A DNA stretch of 64,000 nt from Nipponacmea schrenckii (lineage: Eukaryota > Mollusca > Gastropoda > Lottiidae). The stretch is from NCBI GenBank assembly GCA_030562195.1, contig CM060199.1, positions 23,084,338-23,148,337 on the forward strand. The letters are read 5' to 3'. The translations under genes were made by a program, and so were the position numbers. The notes under the pieces were generated by a model. The model saw nothing but the letters and a program-made list of their open reading frames with translations, ran no database searches and was not told where the DNA came from. Of the stretch, positions 1 through 11,100 are shown one piece after another. The stretch's first letter is position 1. Each line of letters begins with the position of its first letter.

Positions 1-209
1 CTTCCCCAGTTTACAGATGGTTTTTCATATCTAGGTGAAAATCGTGAAATTTGAAGGGAAGAAGACAAAAGTGCGCATCTTTAAAGACTGAAAAATGAAG
101 TTGTGGCACTTTCTGAAAGTGGGAACATAATTTCTTTAGTTTGCTACAACATATAAGAAGAGATCACAGGTGAGAAAAAGTATTCTCCAGGTTGTGCTAC
201 AAAAAGTCA

Positions 210-985
210 TTTTTATACGCCCACATGAAATGGGGGCGTATATTGCCGTCACCCCATCCGTCCGTCCGTCCGTCCGTCCGTCCGACCACAATTGCTCCTA
301 TACAAGGTGCAATTCTTGGCGGATTTAGATGAAACTTGATATGAGTGTCTATGATCACGCAAGGATGATCCCTATTGAAAATCAGCGAAATCGGAATAAA
401 TTTAGTATGAGTTAATGCCCTTGTTCTTGAATGGCTCTTAAACACTCTACAACGTGCAATTCTTTACTGATTTTGATGAAACTTGGTGTGAGAGTATGTT
501 ATAACTCAAGGATAAACCCTATTGAAAATCAGCGAAATCAAAAAACATTTAGTATGAGTTATTGCCCTTGTTCTTGAAAACACGTTCAATTTTAGCTTGT
601 AAATACTCTTTAGAGAAAAATTCTTAATGGATTTTGCTGAAACTTGGCTTGAGTATTTGCTATCACCCAAGGATGAAGCCTATTGAAAACCAGTTTAATC
701 GATAAAAAAAATAATATCAGTTACTGCCCTTGTTTTTGAAAACGCGTTCAAGTTTTGGCTTGTAAACACTCTTCAAAGAACAGTTATTGACCTATTTTGA
801 CAAAACTTGCTGAAATTGTTTAATATGGCCCAAGGATGAACCCTTTTGAAAAAAGAAAATATCGAAATAAATTTAATATGAATTATTGCCCTTGTTCTAT
901 AAAATGTGTTTTCCACCGCCCTCCCTACACTTGTTTTGCACAGTTTATAGTCTTTGACAAGTAATTTGTATATAATTGCCCACAT
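210..985 (+). mobile_element. Pearl-like non-autonomous element, copy A (diverged)
   Basis: It begins with a short head hairpin (ATACGCCCACAT facing a partner ending GGGGCGTAT, about 214-241), then a TCCG microsatellite (about 258-282), then three to four diverged units of about 160 bp, each carrying a phrase like TTGCCCTTGTTCTTGAA. The same plan recurs at 10.2, 11.4-13.6, 15.5, 16.3, 34.7-36.1 and 44.3 kb. Hairpin, microsatellite and a tandem core of about 160 bp match published descriptions of molluscan pearl elements, later linked to Helentrons; that family name is my inference. No tail hairpin is visible in this copy, so its right end is uncertain. No protein is encoded. Confidence 0.7.
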
Positions 986-1106
986 ATAAATAATATATAT
1001 TTATGTAAGCCAATGACTTGCATAAATGATTTAACCACACCCCAACTTCTATTATGAAACAAATTCATAATTAATAGGCTACTAGGTATCTATATTCAAT
1101 ACATCG

Positions 1107-2825
1107 GTGATTTATTCATTTGTCCTCAATTTTAGTCTCAACGCCGTTTGCGTACAGAAAGACGTCGTAAAGTTAATCAGTAATAATCTGATTCCAAGTG
1201 ATTCGGAAGATGATGAATTTTTTGATGATGATGATGATGATGATATGGATCCTGATTGGCAAAATGACACCTCTGATGGTGTAATTGCTGACGAGGAGAT
1301 TAGGACAGAACCAGAGGATACAGATGACACCCAATCCACCAAGAAATCTAAAGTGGTTAAATCCCCTAAAATACGACCAGAATGGTTTGCCAACAGGGAC
1401 AACCGTTTTCACAGAAATCCACCAGAATTTAAAGGTACAGATGCTGTTGACATGCACGTAAATCAGGATCCAATTGATTTTTTCCTTTGTCTTTTCCCTG
1501 AAAGACTTATTGAAAAAAATTGTATTTCAATCTAACTTGTATGCGTTTGCAAGTGGTAAAACATTGTCATTAACGATTGGGGAATTAAAAATATTTCTTG
1601 GTATTAATTTGATTATGACCTTTGTAAGATATCCAAGAATCCGCCTTTATTGGACATGATGAAGCTATTCGATTGAAAATAATAGCTGATAGCATGTCCA
1701 TTAACCGTTTTGAAGTAAATTAGGAGATATATCCATTTTACTGATGTTGATTCCGATGATGATGACAAATTCTTTAAACTCAGACCAGTTTTAGAAGTTT
1801 TTTTAGACACTTTCACATCAACATTGGCCTATGAAGAGATTTTATCAATAGACGAAATGATGATTCCATTTAAAGGGAGATCAAAAATGAAACAATATCA
1901 AAAGTAAACCTAAACCAAGGGGATTCAAAGTATGGGTATTAGCAGGAGTATCAGGTTATGTACATAAATTTAAAATGTATGCTGGTAAACGATCTGAAGC
2001 TATCTCTGATCTAGGTAAATGTGGTGATGTTGTAGTACGCTTTTCTAAAGATCTTGCTCGCTTAAACCATAAAGTTTATTTGATAATTTATTTAATTCAT
2101 ATCAGCTTTTAAAAACTCTGCAAGATATGGAGGTTTATGCTCTTGGAACTTGCAGGCAAAATCATCTAATGGGTGGTAATGAGTTTTTGATTGCTGAAAA
2201 GAGTTTAAAATCTAAAGGTAGGGGGTCTATGTCAGTAGCAACATCAGCTGACAATTAATCAATTGTAAGATGGGTAGACAACAATATTGTCCATGTTGCA
2301 TCTACTTTTTGTGGAAAGGAGCCCGTCGATAAAGCCAAACGTTGGAGTTCTAGCGAGAAAAAGGTAATTGAAATAAATAGACCAGCAGCCGTAAAAGTAT
2401 ATAATCAGCATATGGGAGGTGTAGATCTCATGGATTTGCGTATTTTTTGACATTTTGTAAATGTCTGCATTGCTAATGCCTGGCTTCTGCATCGCAAATT
2501 GGCACCAAATGTCCATCTTTTGGAATTTAAGGCCTCTGTTGGCAGAACACTTATTAATACGGGGTTGCTGTTGTGCAGTCGCAAGCGCCCAGGTCGACCC
2601 TCACTTTCACCGACTGATGGCATGAAAAAGTCAAGACCTGCAAATAGAGCCCCACCTGAAGTGCGCTTTGATCAACAATCTGGCCATTGGCCACATAAAT
2701 CAAATATAAATAATGCTCTTCGTTGTCATTATCAAGGCTGTAGGTCTAAAACAAGGTACTGTTGCCTAAAATGTAACGAACCGGTATGCCCTGATTGTAT
2801 GGAACTTTTTCATCGTAGACGTTAA
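1107..2825 (+). pseudogene. piggyBac (PGBD-like) transposase, degenerate
   Basis: An acidic, Asp-rich N-terminus (1200-1290) leads into a PGBD signature: PPEFKGTDAVDMHVNQDPIDF near 1420-1490, IDEMMIPFKGRS near 1850-1880 (first catalytic Asp), a YFDN-like block near 2080 (second Asp) and HMGGVDLMDL near 2410-2440 (third Asp). The C-terminus is a Cys-rich zinc-binding region (CHYQGC, CCLKC, CPDC; about 2720-2810) as in PGBD proteins. Reading frame changes near 1500, 1660, 1900 and 2450, plus several stops, make it non-functional. It is a different, older lineage from the near-intact piggyBac at 24.8 kb. The start is not resolvable: a splice-acceptor-like TTTTAG lies at about 1130. Confidence 0.85.
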
Positions 2826-3376
2826 CAAGAATATACTTGTGACAAGTATGTTGAATAACAATGAATTTGAATATATAAGTGTCGTTCTGATTTTTAATTT
2901 AATTGAATTACCAATGAAATTTAAATTACTGAGTAATTATGAGACAAAGTTTGTTTACATTAACAATAAAAATATTTAAAATGATTAGATGTTTTTAATT
3001 TTAATAAATTTTATAGTTGAAATAGCAACTTGAAGTACCCCAAAATTTTGTACACTAAACCTTATTTACTGACATTACGGTATTTATAATTGGCTATTGT
3101 GTTATGCAAAAAATTAATGTTAGATATATAGTTCAAAAATAAAATTAACAATACATTTAATAATCTTATAAAATGTTATATTTCTATATAACATCCTACG
3201 AAAAAAGTATATGTCAAACGCATGAAGTCCTCAAATGAGGACAGCTAATTACCATAGTAACCAATAACATGAAATTTAAAATAAGTCAATATATAATGAA
3301 TTTGAACTCTTCTGACCTATAAAACACACACAAAAAATTATTTTGAACTTTTTTTGATAATTCATGCATGAAAGGG
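1107..3376 (+). mobile_element. piggyBac-type DNA transposon, decayed, 3' end identified
   Basis: A degenerate piggyBac transposase (to 2825) is followed by about 550 bp of AT-rich sequence that ends CATGCATGAAAGGG immediately before TTAA (3377-3380). AAAGGG-TTAA is the expected right terminus and target duplication of piggyBac elements. I could not find the matching TTAACCCTTT on the left; the nearest candidate (TTAACC near 1030) is weak, so the left end is either mutated or lost. The 2826-3370 stretch is untranslated tail and holds no other feature I can see. Confidence 0.75.
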
Positions 3377-3380
3377 TTAA

Positions 3381-4095
3381 CATTGTGTTTAGACGAGGAG
3401 TCGACAACGAGGACGTAATCTACAGTACGTACACAAACAACTTAGACCTAATTAATTAACTCACATCAATGGCATACTATTGACGCGTACTTTAAGTAAA
3501 ACATCGTATGTCAGACAATCAGACTACAAAATCGATGCAAAACCACGTAAGTCTTGAAATCATTTTAAAAAGCACCAAACCTTACAAATAAATTAATATG
3601 CATTGAATATAGTGTATATTTGATTATAACCTATCAATGGTTTTGTACTTATGTCAGTTTTCTTCAAAACTTATTGGTATATTGTTAAATTAACTCCTGG
3701 AATTCAGACATTTAAAAAATCGAGTGATTAGGGTAAAAATACATGCAAAATGATCATTAATAAGTCTAAACGTGTCAATCAGCATTAAATAATGAAAAAA
3801 TGTCAAATATCTTACCTTATTTTTAATTGCATGCATAGGTCGGCACGTTTGTAGGCTACACGAAGAAATCTGTGAGGTACGTGGTTTTAGCGCAAGGATT
3901 AAGTGTCCAATGAAAGTTTTTATTCATGTGACCAAAACTCAAGATCTTATTAGAGTAGAGATTCGAGGTTTTAACACAAGGTGTATTAGGGCGGGAATAG
4001 CTGTGTTACGCAAAAACTTAAAAACCACAAGAAGTCAACTCACGCGGTTTTGACGACGATATGGCAAACCTCCGTGTTAAAGCGCGAATGTTGGT
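3381..4095. other. No recognisable gene
   Basis: AT-rich DNA between the piggyBac TTAA site and the gypsy integrase fragment. I saw no open frame with family resemblance and no repeat shared with the rest of the window. It may contain more of the gypsy element in unrecognisable form. Confidence 0.5.
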
Positions 4096-4400
4096 TCGTC
4101 CGATTACGCTTATCAGTTAAGTGAAAAACTGGAAAGCATCCACGAGTTCGCTCGCAAACACGCAAATATTTCAGTCAATAAAATGAAAAGCAATTTTTCT
4201 AAATCAACCAATCTTAATAACTATTCTGTATGGGACCGTGTGTGGTATTTTAATTCCCGACACCAAGGACCGCGTTCTAAGATAAGGTGCCCTTGGGATG
4301 GACCCTATGAAATCATCAATAAACTGAATGATGTTATTTTCCGAATACAAAAAATCCGAAAGTAATACACCATAATATGTTGAAACGTTATGGTTGTGAT
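4096..4400 (+). pseudogene. Ty3/gypsy integrase C-terminal fragment
   Basis: The translation has the spacing of the gypsy integrase tail: a helical stretch (YQLSEKLESIHEFARKH) followed by a DRVWYFNSRHQGPRSKI block and PWDGPYEIINKLNDVIFRIQ, then, after a one-base slip in an A-run near 4350, VIHHNMLKRYG. In intact elements this region follows the DDE core and precedes the 3' LTR. Only this C-terminal part survives; no reverse transcriptase or protease lies upstream. The polypurine tract and LTR start at about 5240 probably belong to the same copy. Confidence 0.8.
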
Positions 4401-4932
4401 AGTAACTCGCCACAAGTGTCCCTATTAATAAATAATTCTCATTGTCGTTTCAGGAACCCAAGTACTCCTGTACAAAGTGTCTCCAAATGAAATTTTCTAC
4501 TATGTACAACATTGAAAGATACATTACATCTGCCCACAGTTGATTCTGTTTTCAATTCGACGTGTGCAACAGTGTTTTGACGAAAAGAAGCCAAACATCC
4601 GTGTACCCAGGGAAAGCTATTAGTTGTAAAAAGAGCCAGTATGAAGTGCGGTAAAAAGATTAATGAAGAATATAACAAATTTATCCAAGACGAAAGAACA
4701 AAAACACAAGAACGACCCTTTTGGATGACTCTGTACCAAGTCTCATTAAATGGAAAAAGAATTCTTGCAGGAGGTTAGTATTTAGCAAAGTCAGAAGAAG
4801 TAGAGAAGCATCATCATCCTCATCTCCAACATTTTCTTCGTCGTCAGCATCTTCTTCGTCTTCAGCATTGACAACACCTGGATGGAAGAAGATGCCTAAA
4901 TGAAACCTTATAATAATGGGATGTGCATATAT
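4401..4932. other. Gypsy 3' internal region, uncharacterised, with Ser-rich patch
   Basis: No complete gene. A low-complexity TC-rich tract (4800-4870) would encode a poly-Ser patch in one frame, an unreliable coding signal. The stretch connects the integrase fragment to the BTB-like fragment and could hold an accessory reading frame of the retrotransposon. Confidence 0.4.
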
Positions 4933-5112
4933 TTTTTTGACCGAGACCCAACTAATTTTACCACAAGACTGAATTAGTTAAGAGACCCATCAAGTGTACT
5001 CCCTTCAGACGAAACCGAACTCTATGCAATTCTTGTTGAAGCTACATTTTATGAAATTGATGACTTGGTTAGTAAGATTGAAATGAAATTAAAACACTAT
5101 CACAAGTTTTGA
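4933..5112 (+). pseudogene. KCTD-type BTB (T1) domain fragment
   Basis: One frame reads FFDRDPTNFTTRLN, a TAG stop, then LRDPSSVLPSDETELYAIL and VEATFYEIDDLVSKIE before TGA at 5110-5112. This matches the second half of the BTB/T1 domain of KCTD-family proteins (pattern DRDxxxFxxxLNxLRD...LxxEAxFYxxxxLV). The N-terminal half is not visible upstream. The in-frame TAG shows it is dead. It lies between gypsy integrase and polypurine tract, so it may be a captured host fragment or a separate insertion. Confidence 0.65.
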
Positions 5113-5235
5113 CACAACAATTTGTTTTTGTTCCTTATTGTTAACTTGATAAACTTGAATTTAATTTTTACTTGTCAATCATAAATATTTGTCAATTTTT
5201 TATTTGAAGACTTTTATTCGGGACGAATTTTTAAC

Positions 5236-5400
5236 AGAGATGGGGGCAATGTTACGGATCTTGGGTCCCTAAAACGTAAAGAGTCAATGCTTCCCTACAA
5301 GCCATGCAAGGCAAAGCATAACGTCAAAGCATCGTAACGTCGTTTAATTTTGACGTCACTTTTGTCACCAGCTTCCCTAGGAACAGAAACTTCACTCCAG
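5236..5400 (+). repeat. Gypsy polypurine tract and start of 3' LTR
   Basis: A purine-rich run AGAGATGGGGGCAA (5236-5249) is followed at once by TGTTACGGATC, the common form of a Ty3/gypsy polypurine tract and LTR 5' end. The LTR 3' end is not resolved. No second LTR is visible upstream, consistent with a 5'-truncated copy. Confidence 0.6.
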
Positions 5401-5401
5401 C

Positions 5402-5486
5402 CACAGCGCTCCGAATGGGGCCCATCGCAGATTTATTTACTCACCAGGCGGCGCGCGTGTACTAGAGGGGAATTCCAACATGGCGG
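5402..5486 (+). repeat. GC-rich block shared with 14.65-14.72 kb, upstream of a start codon
   Basis: A segment containing TGGGGCCCA, then GGCGGCGCGCGTGTACTAG, then ATGGCGG recurs with slight changes at 14645-14724. In both places it lies just 5' of a transposon-like first exon (THAP here, SAP there), so it looks like a shared 5' or promoter region of one transposon family. Confidence 0.55.
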
Positions 5487-5513
5487 ATTATTATTATGTA
5501 AACAAAACATAAC

Positions 5514-5672
5514 ATGACGAAATATTGCTGTGTGCCCCACTACAGCCAATCTGGTGGTCATAAATTTCCACTAAGATCGATCCTAGGACAAACAAGTTGT
5601 GGAAGCCGTCCAATGATTCAGTCGTCTGCAAGCAGCATTTCATCGCAGAAGATTTTAAGAAGACATTATTAG
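5514..5672 (+). pseudogene. THAP zinc-finger first exon of a DDE_4 transposase gene
   Basis: ATG at 5514 opens MTKYCCVPHYSQSGGHKFPL (C2CH half-site) and, after a frameshift and probable internal loss near 5570-5585, NKLWKPSNDSVVCKQHFIAE followed by DFKKTLL. These are the N- and C-terminal signatures of the THAP DNA-binding domain. The exon ends at a good donor (AG/GTACGATA, 5673-5674). Its phase fits the acceptor at 7925-7926, where the typical THAP continuation GERTRLKDG begins. Context makes this the DNA-binding part of a Harbinger-related transposase gene. Confidence 0.8.
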
Positions 5673-5690
5673 GTACGATACGTCAACTTA

Positions 5691-7198
5691 GGGGAAGGTG
5701 GGGCAATATGGACCCCTTAAATTTGAACTAATCTGTAATAGGGAGCAATTTTTGAAAAATAAATTCTGGGACCTTCATGTGTTCTGTATATCCTAAAGAT
5801 TATTCTACAATATACCGAAATAGCGAATGAAGACTGAATCGGGCAAAGGCCCTTTTTAACATTTTTAAGAAAAATACCATTTTACCCCATACTATGGGGC
5901 AAAATGGTATTTGAAAAAGTCCATTTTGCCCCGTTTATCAGGTGACCATTTGTGTGGTTCTAAAACCGTGTCTCACATTCTTTTGATGTTGACCAAATTG
6001 ATATAAGAAAATTGAAAAGATAAACATTTAAGAGTAAGCAGAAAGTGAGAACACAGTTTTATTCACAAAAGAATATCAATAGAACTAACTGAACATCGAA
6101 CAGACGCCTTATGCGCATAAGTCGCAGACGAGGTAGTCATAACTAATGCAAACATCAGCACAAACGGAATGAGCCCATTGATGGCAGGCTGTGCATTGTA
6201 TGAGTCCATCCTGTTTGCTGTCCCTCCATAATTCAAAACAATGCAAAAATCGCGTATCATCCTCATCATCACAATTTTCATTTTACACCAGCAACAGTAG
6301 TATGGATAGAAGTCAGGTATGCAAACCCGAATAACTCAGCTGCATGTATAGTCCTACAGTTCTGGGTAGATTATCACGAAGACAACTTTCTATTTCTTGG
6401 TCGTAGTATTAAGAGGTTTCATGAAGCTGACATCTAAGGACTGGAGTTTGTGAGGCGGTAACAAAGCAGAACAACACCATTGGATCTTGCTTTTATATGT
6501 GTGGCGTGTCCGTCCAATATCAAGAGAACCTTGTTTTCAGATGATGCTCCAGAAGCTTTGATGAAGTGCTCAAACCATTTATGGAACGAAACCATTTGTA
6601 TCCATCCACTTTTATGGCACTCGGCTATCGATCCAGCTTGTCCCCATTCATTAGTTCTTGCTTCATTCTAACGCGTGAAAAAATAAAAAGTGGAGGAATA
6701 AATTTCCCGGTGACACTCATGCAGATTTCAAGTATAACTAGTTGCCCATGTTCAGCCGACACAAGAGTTCCAATCTATTGGGGCAAAATGAATTTAATTC
6801 CATTTTACCCCACAGTAGTAAATTTCGCTTTGACACAGAGCACCACTTTGCCTTCTAGTATCACGTGATCTTTGTGGATAAAAATAGACGACTGACAACG
6901 TGGCCTATTCAAACACAATAAGATGCCTTTGCCTAGTACCATTATATTTGTTTGTTTTTTGTTTAGTCTTTGAATGTCAAGTATATCAAAATCATCCTAC
7001 CTTAGATCGGTAACGTCAAAATTTGGAATTGGGTGATAAAATGAAAGATTATGCATAAATTTCCAGAAAATTCCACCTGTAGACATCAGATGTCATGTCT
7101 TGAAAGGTCAAATGAAGAGTTCGGATGAGTTTGTACAGAAGACGTGAATAAAGGCAATTCCATATTGTCTCGAGGGTCCATATTGCCCCACTTTCCCC
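5691..7198 (-). mobile_element. pogo-type (Tc1/mariner) element with terminal inverted repeats
   Basis: The left end reads GGGGAAGGTGGGGCAATATG and the right end is its near-perfect reverse complement; both are flanked by TA (5689-5690 and 7199-7200), the Tc1/mariner target duplication. The interior has more GGGGCAAAATGG-like motifs (about 5890-5940 and 6780-6820) as subterminal repeats. It encodes a decayed pogo transposase on the minus strand. It lies wholly in the intron of the THAP-DDE_4 gene. At 1.5 kb it lacks the N-terminal half of a pogo transposase. Confidence 0.85.
6109..6759 (-). pseudogene. pogo/Tigger DDE_1 transposase with PHD-like C-terminus, degenerate
   Basis: Minus-strand frames give DDE_1 hallmarks in order: GKFIPPLFIFSRVRMKQEL (about 6650-6720), KVLLILDGHATHIKA (about 6500-6540), LPPHKLQSLDVSFMKPL (about 6420-6460), then a C-terminal Cys/His cluster (CTACHQWAHSVCA and CDLCA) like the PHD finger of some pogo proteins. 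Several frame changes and stops break it. The first catalytic Asp region and the CENP-B-type DNA-binding domain are absent, so this is an internally deleted derivative. Confidence 0.8.
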
Positions 7199-7926
7199 TA
7201 TACTTTCTTACCATTGTCATTTTTTGATAATTCTTTCGTTGTTTATGGTGAAATAGACAGGCTTCATTCAAGATTACACTAATATTGTATAACGTCCTTT
7301 GTGAGTGAATAATTAATTCTGTTACGTCAATAATAATAGGCCTATAACTATGTAGCGTAGGCCTAGTCAATATTTAGATTAAAATTATTTAGTGAAAATG
7401 AAAAATTGAAATTTTGTGAAAATGAACAACTTTATATACTTTGTGTGTAACTGAAGTTAAATTCTACAATTTTCATCTCCAAAATAATCAAAAAACTTTT
7501 CACCTTTGATTTATTTAGATATATTTCTGTTTTAGTATTTATTTGTTTATTTGTTGAATGTTTTTTAGTTGGAATGTATTTTTGAATGAGGGTTCTTGTT
7601 GCTTTGTGGTTTCTTTTTCATTTTTTTAAGGCAATGTGAATTCTACTAGACTGGTAATAGAAGGAGTTTGTAGGCCTACCATTTGATATTTAGTAAAGAA
7701 GTATGCACTGGTACCAAGTTATTCAGGTGTATCAAAATATTTATATATATATACCGGTACATCAATATTTTACCTCTCTTTTCTTTTTTCAAAAAAAAAA
7801 AAAAAAAATGAAATTATTTGAATCTTTAACTTATTGAAGATGAATATGAACTTTTACTATAAAAAAAAAGTTTTATGAAAATACACTTTTCATCTTTGTC
7901 TGATAATTATTCACATTATTTTTCAG
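7199..7926 (+). other. Remaining intron of the THAP-DDE_4 gene
   Basis: AT-rich DNA with an A18 run near 7790 and a TATA-rich patch near 7740. It ends in a pyrimidine-containing acceptor (ATTATTTTTCAG, AG at 7925-7926). No coding signal. Confidence 0.5.
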
Positions 7927-8975
7927 GAGAAAGAACCAGGCTAAAAGATGGTGTAGTACCAACGGTCTTTGCATTTGCTTGTAATTTATCTACCCGGAAA
8001 TGACCTTATGATGGAACAATACTGGATTGTGTTCCAGATATTGGTAATGAAGCTATTATACCAGTATCTGATGAAATTCCTGAAGTTCCGCTACCAAATG
8101 AGATTCTACCGACATCAGCTATACAGGAAACTGCATCACAGTGTTCCTTATTGGGAACATAAATAATCCCAAAGCAATACAGTATTTCACCGGATTTTGT
8201 AATTATGCCCATTTTATGTTTTTCTTTACCTGTTTAGGCCCTGCAGTAAGCGAATTACAGAACCAAACAAGCATTATTTCCCCACCAGATCCACTTTTTT
8301 TTAACATTAATGAAACTTCGCCAAGGAAAAGAAGATTTTGTGTTGAGTTTAATGTTTGAAATTAGTGAGTCCATTGTTTCCAAAACTGTAATTACTTGGA
8401 TTAATTTTTTATACTTTCAGTTGAAAGAACTTGATATTTGGCCTTCAAGGGAAAGAGTTGATTCTTTTATGCCTGAAGATTTTTTATCTAAATTTCCTCG
8501 GGTTATATTAGATGCAACTGAAATCCCTATTCAAAAACCTTCTGACATTAATTCTCAGAGTATTACTTGACCGACAAATTATAGGGGACTCTGAGTTACT
8601 TGTCAAAAACTCGAATATGTTTGATCCGGGTGACAGCATTATGACTGATAGAGGCATCATGGTGCAAGATTTATTTGCTTCACAAGATGTGACTTTGAAT
8701 ACCCCAACAATGTTAAGGGCAAGTCACAATTAGAATCGCATGAGGTAGTCAAGGACAGGCGAATTGCTTCAAAACGAATACATGTTGAACGAATCATTGG
8801 TCTGAGTAAAACATTCAAAATATTAAGCACCCCTCTACCAGCCAGGTCCAGAATTGTATATATTTGTTTCTCCATATCTAATTTCAGGCCCTCTATTGTT
8901 GGTAAATTTGCCTTAAAAAAATCAACAAAGTCAATTCCTACTATTTATATTCCAACTACAATTGTTCCCAAATAA
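7927..8975 (+). pseudogene. THAP-linked DDE_4 (Harbinger-related) transposase, degenerate
   Basis: The first residues, GERTRLKDGVVPTVFAF, continue the THAP exon in phase. Stops and frame changes follow (about 8005, 8165, 8360, 8570 and 8730). Recognisable DDE_4 blocks are SKTVITWINFLYFQLKEL and IWPSRERVDSFMP (about 8380-8475), VILDATEIPIQ (first Asp, about 8505-8535), IMTDRGIMVQDLF (second Asp, about 8640-8680) and IHVERIIGLSKTFKIL (Glu, about 8785-8830). THAP plus DDE_4 is typical of the ISL2EU/Harbinger-like group. No complete frame remains. Confidence 0.8.
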
Positions 8976-9055
8976 ATTGTAGACATTAAATACATATATA
9001 TATACATGTTGTTAGGTTTATTAACTATTTATGTGTATCTTGGACATGGATAATC

Positions 9056-9555
9056 NNNNNNNNNNNNNNNNNNNNNNNNNNNNNNNNNNNNNNNNNNNNN
9101 NNNNNNNNNNNNNNNNNNNNNNNNNNNNNNNNNNNNNNNNNNNNNNNNNNNNNNNNNNNNNNNNNNNNNNNNNNNNNNNNNNNNNNNNNNNNNNNNNNNN
9201 NNNNNNNNNNNNNNNNNNNNNNNNNNNNNNNNNNNNNNNNNNNNNNNNNNNNNNNNNNNNNNNNNNNNNNNNNNNNNNNNNNNNNNNNNNNNNNNNNNNN
9301 NNNNNNNNNNNNNNNNNNNNNNNNNNNNNNNNNNNNNNNNNNNNNNNNNNNNNNNNNNNNNNNNNNNNNNNNNNNNNNNNNNNNNNNNNNNNNNNNNNNN
9401 NNNNNNNNNNNNNNNNNNNNNNNNNNNNNNNNNNNNNNNNNNNNNNNNNNNNNNNNNNNNNNNNNNNNNNNNNNNNNNNNNNNNNNNNNNNNNNNNNNNN
9501 NNNNNNNNNNNNNNNNNNNNNNNNNNNNNNNNNNNNNNNNNNNNNNNNNNNNNNN
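9056..9555. other. Assembly gap of exactly 500 N
   Basis: A run of 500 N, an arbitrary scaffold-gap size. Any open frame spanning it is an artefact. Confidence 0.99.
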
Positions 9556-10199
9556 GAATGTTTGAATATACCAATAATGAGAAAATCGGTCTTATTCAAA
9601 CGTATAAAATTCCATGAATATTTACTTTTTCAAATCAATAGCAGAAAAAACCCGGTGCATTCTTGTACTTATAAATGTAACGGGTCTCGATTTGTTCCAC
9701 CATTAATAATGGTCCATTATTTCCAGAAACGAAATTATCAAGATTAAGATTAATCTAATGTTCGGATTGTCCTCACGAAAGTGTGAATAATTTTCATAAT
9801 TGTGCTTCCTTCAGCAAATAAATGTATTTTCCAACGTTAAATTGTGTCAAAATCAATTTCAGTTTTTAGTTGTATAAGAAATCTTTTTATTGGTGATGAA
9901 AAACGCATTCTAAGCCACTTCCGGTTTTTCGTTAAACGTCAAGGGAGATAGTTATGGTTAAAAATATTTACGGGAACGGGGAAATAACTCTATTTAACAC
10001 ATTTTCGAGACGCGCGCGCATTATTTATTAATTATACCAAAATGCCAATAAATAGTTTTGGAGCGCGGGGTATTTTACCAGAGCGCGCGGGGCCTGTAAA
10101 ACAGACAAATTACTTTCTACGGCCTAACCTATCTAAATTTAAAAAAAAAAACTCTAAAAGAACAAGATTTCATGACCTGCACAAGCTCATATAATATAT
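9556..10199. other. No recognisable gene
   Basis: AT-rich DNA with a short GC-rich patch near 10010-10100 (GCGCGCGCATTATTTATT and AGCGCGCGGGG). I see no family resemblance in any frame. Confidence 0.5.
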
Positions 10200-11100
10200 A
10201 AATAATACCCATAAATGTGGGCGTATATTGTAGTCGCCCCTGTCTGTCTGTCCGTCTGTCTGTCCGTCTGTCTGTCCACAATTGTTGTGAACACGATAAG
10301 AGACCACATTTCTTGATTGATTTTTACCAAATTTGGTGAGTGTGTTTGTTATAACCCAAGGAATCCTTTACTCCCAAGGAAGAAGCCTATTGAAAATCAG
10401 ACCAATCTAAAAATATTCAATGAGTTATTGCCCTTGTTTTTGAAAATTGGTTGTGAACACGATTAAGAGTGTTATTACTATTGAAAATCAGACAAATCGA
10501 AATATAAATTGATGAGTTATTGCCCTTGTTCTTGAAAACACATTCATTTTGGTTCAAAAATGTGTTGTGGACATGATAGAGAGATGGTTTCTGGATGGAT
10601 TTTGACCAATTTCGGTGTGTGTGTGTTTGTAATCATCCAAGGATGAAGCCTTCTGCCCGCCTGTCTGTCTGTCTGTCCGTCTGCGCCTGTCCACAATGGT
10701 TGTGAACACGATAGAGACCACATTTCTTGATGGATTTTAATGAAACTTGGAATGAGTCTTTGTAATGACCCAAGGATGAAGCCTATCGAAAATGAAACCA
10801 ATCAAAAAATATTTATTGAGTTATTGCCCTTGTTCTTTAAAACGTGTTCACTTTATCAGCCTCTGATGATTTGAGCCTTGATAGATATCTGGTTTCTTGA
10901 TAGATTTTGACAAAGCATGATTTGAGCCTTTTGAATTACCCAAAGAAGAAACCGATTGCAAATTTAGCTTATCGAAAAATATTTACTTTGAGTTATTGAC
11001 TTTGTCCAGACATTTCTTGTGAATACGATAGGAAGTTGTGTTCTTGATGTGTTTTGGCTGCCAATGGTGGGCGTATTACGATGGGCCATCGCTATTTTTC
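10200..11100 (+). mobile_element. Pearl-like non-autonomous element, copy B (complete)
   Basis: It starts with a decayed head hairpin (CCCATAAATGTGGGCGTATA), a GTCT/GTCC microsatellite (10235-10275), several diverged units of about 160 bp, a second internal microsatellite (10650-10690), and ends with GTGGGCGTATTACGATGGGC continuing into CATCGCTATTTT. The tail contains the palindrome CGATGG-G-CCATCG. The tail sequence is exactly reverse-complemented at 34744-34790, so copy G belongs to the same subfamily. Non-coding. Confidence 0.75.

Noticed and set aside
1112..1402. Ser-rich minus-strand frame
   Set aside because: Shadow of the Asp-rich N-terminus of the piggyBac transposase on the plus strand.
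9021..9747. Long open frames spanning the first gap
   Set aside because: They consist almost entirely of N; not evidence of a gene. The same holds for frames across 42889-43388.
10650..10800. Minus-strand open frame in the pearl-like element near its microsatellite
   Set aside because: Frame runs through microsatellite and tandem units; no family resemblance.
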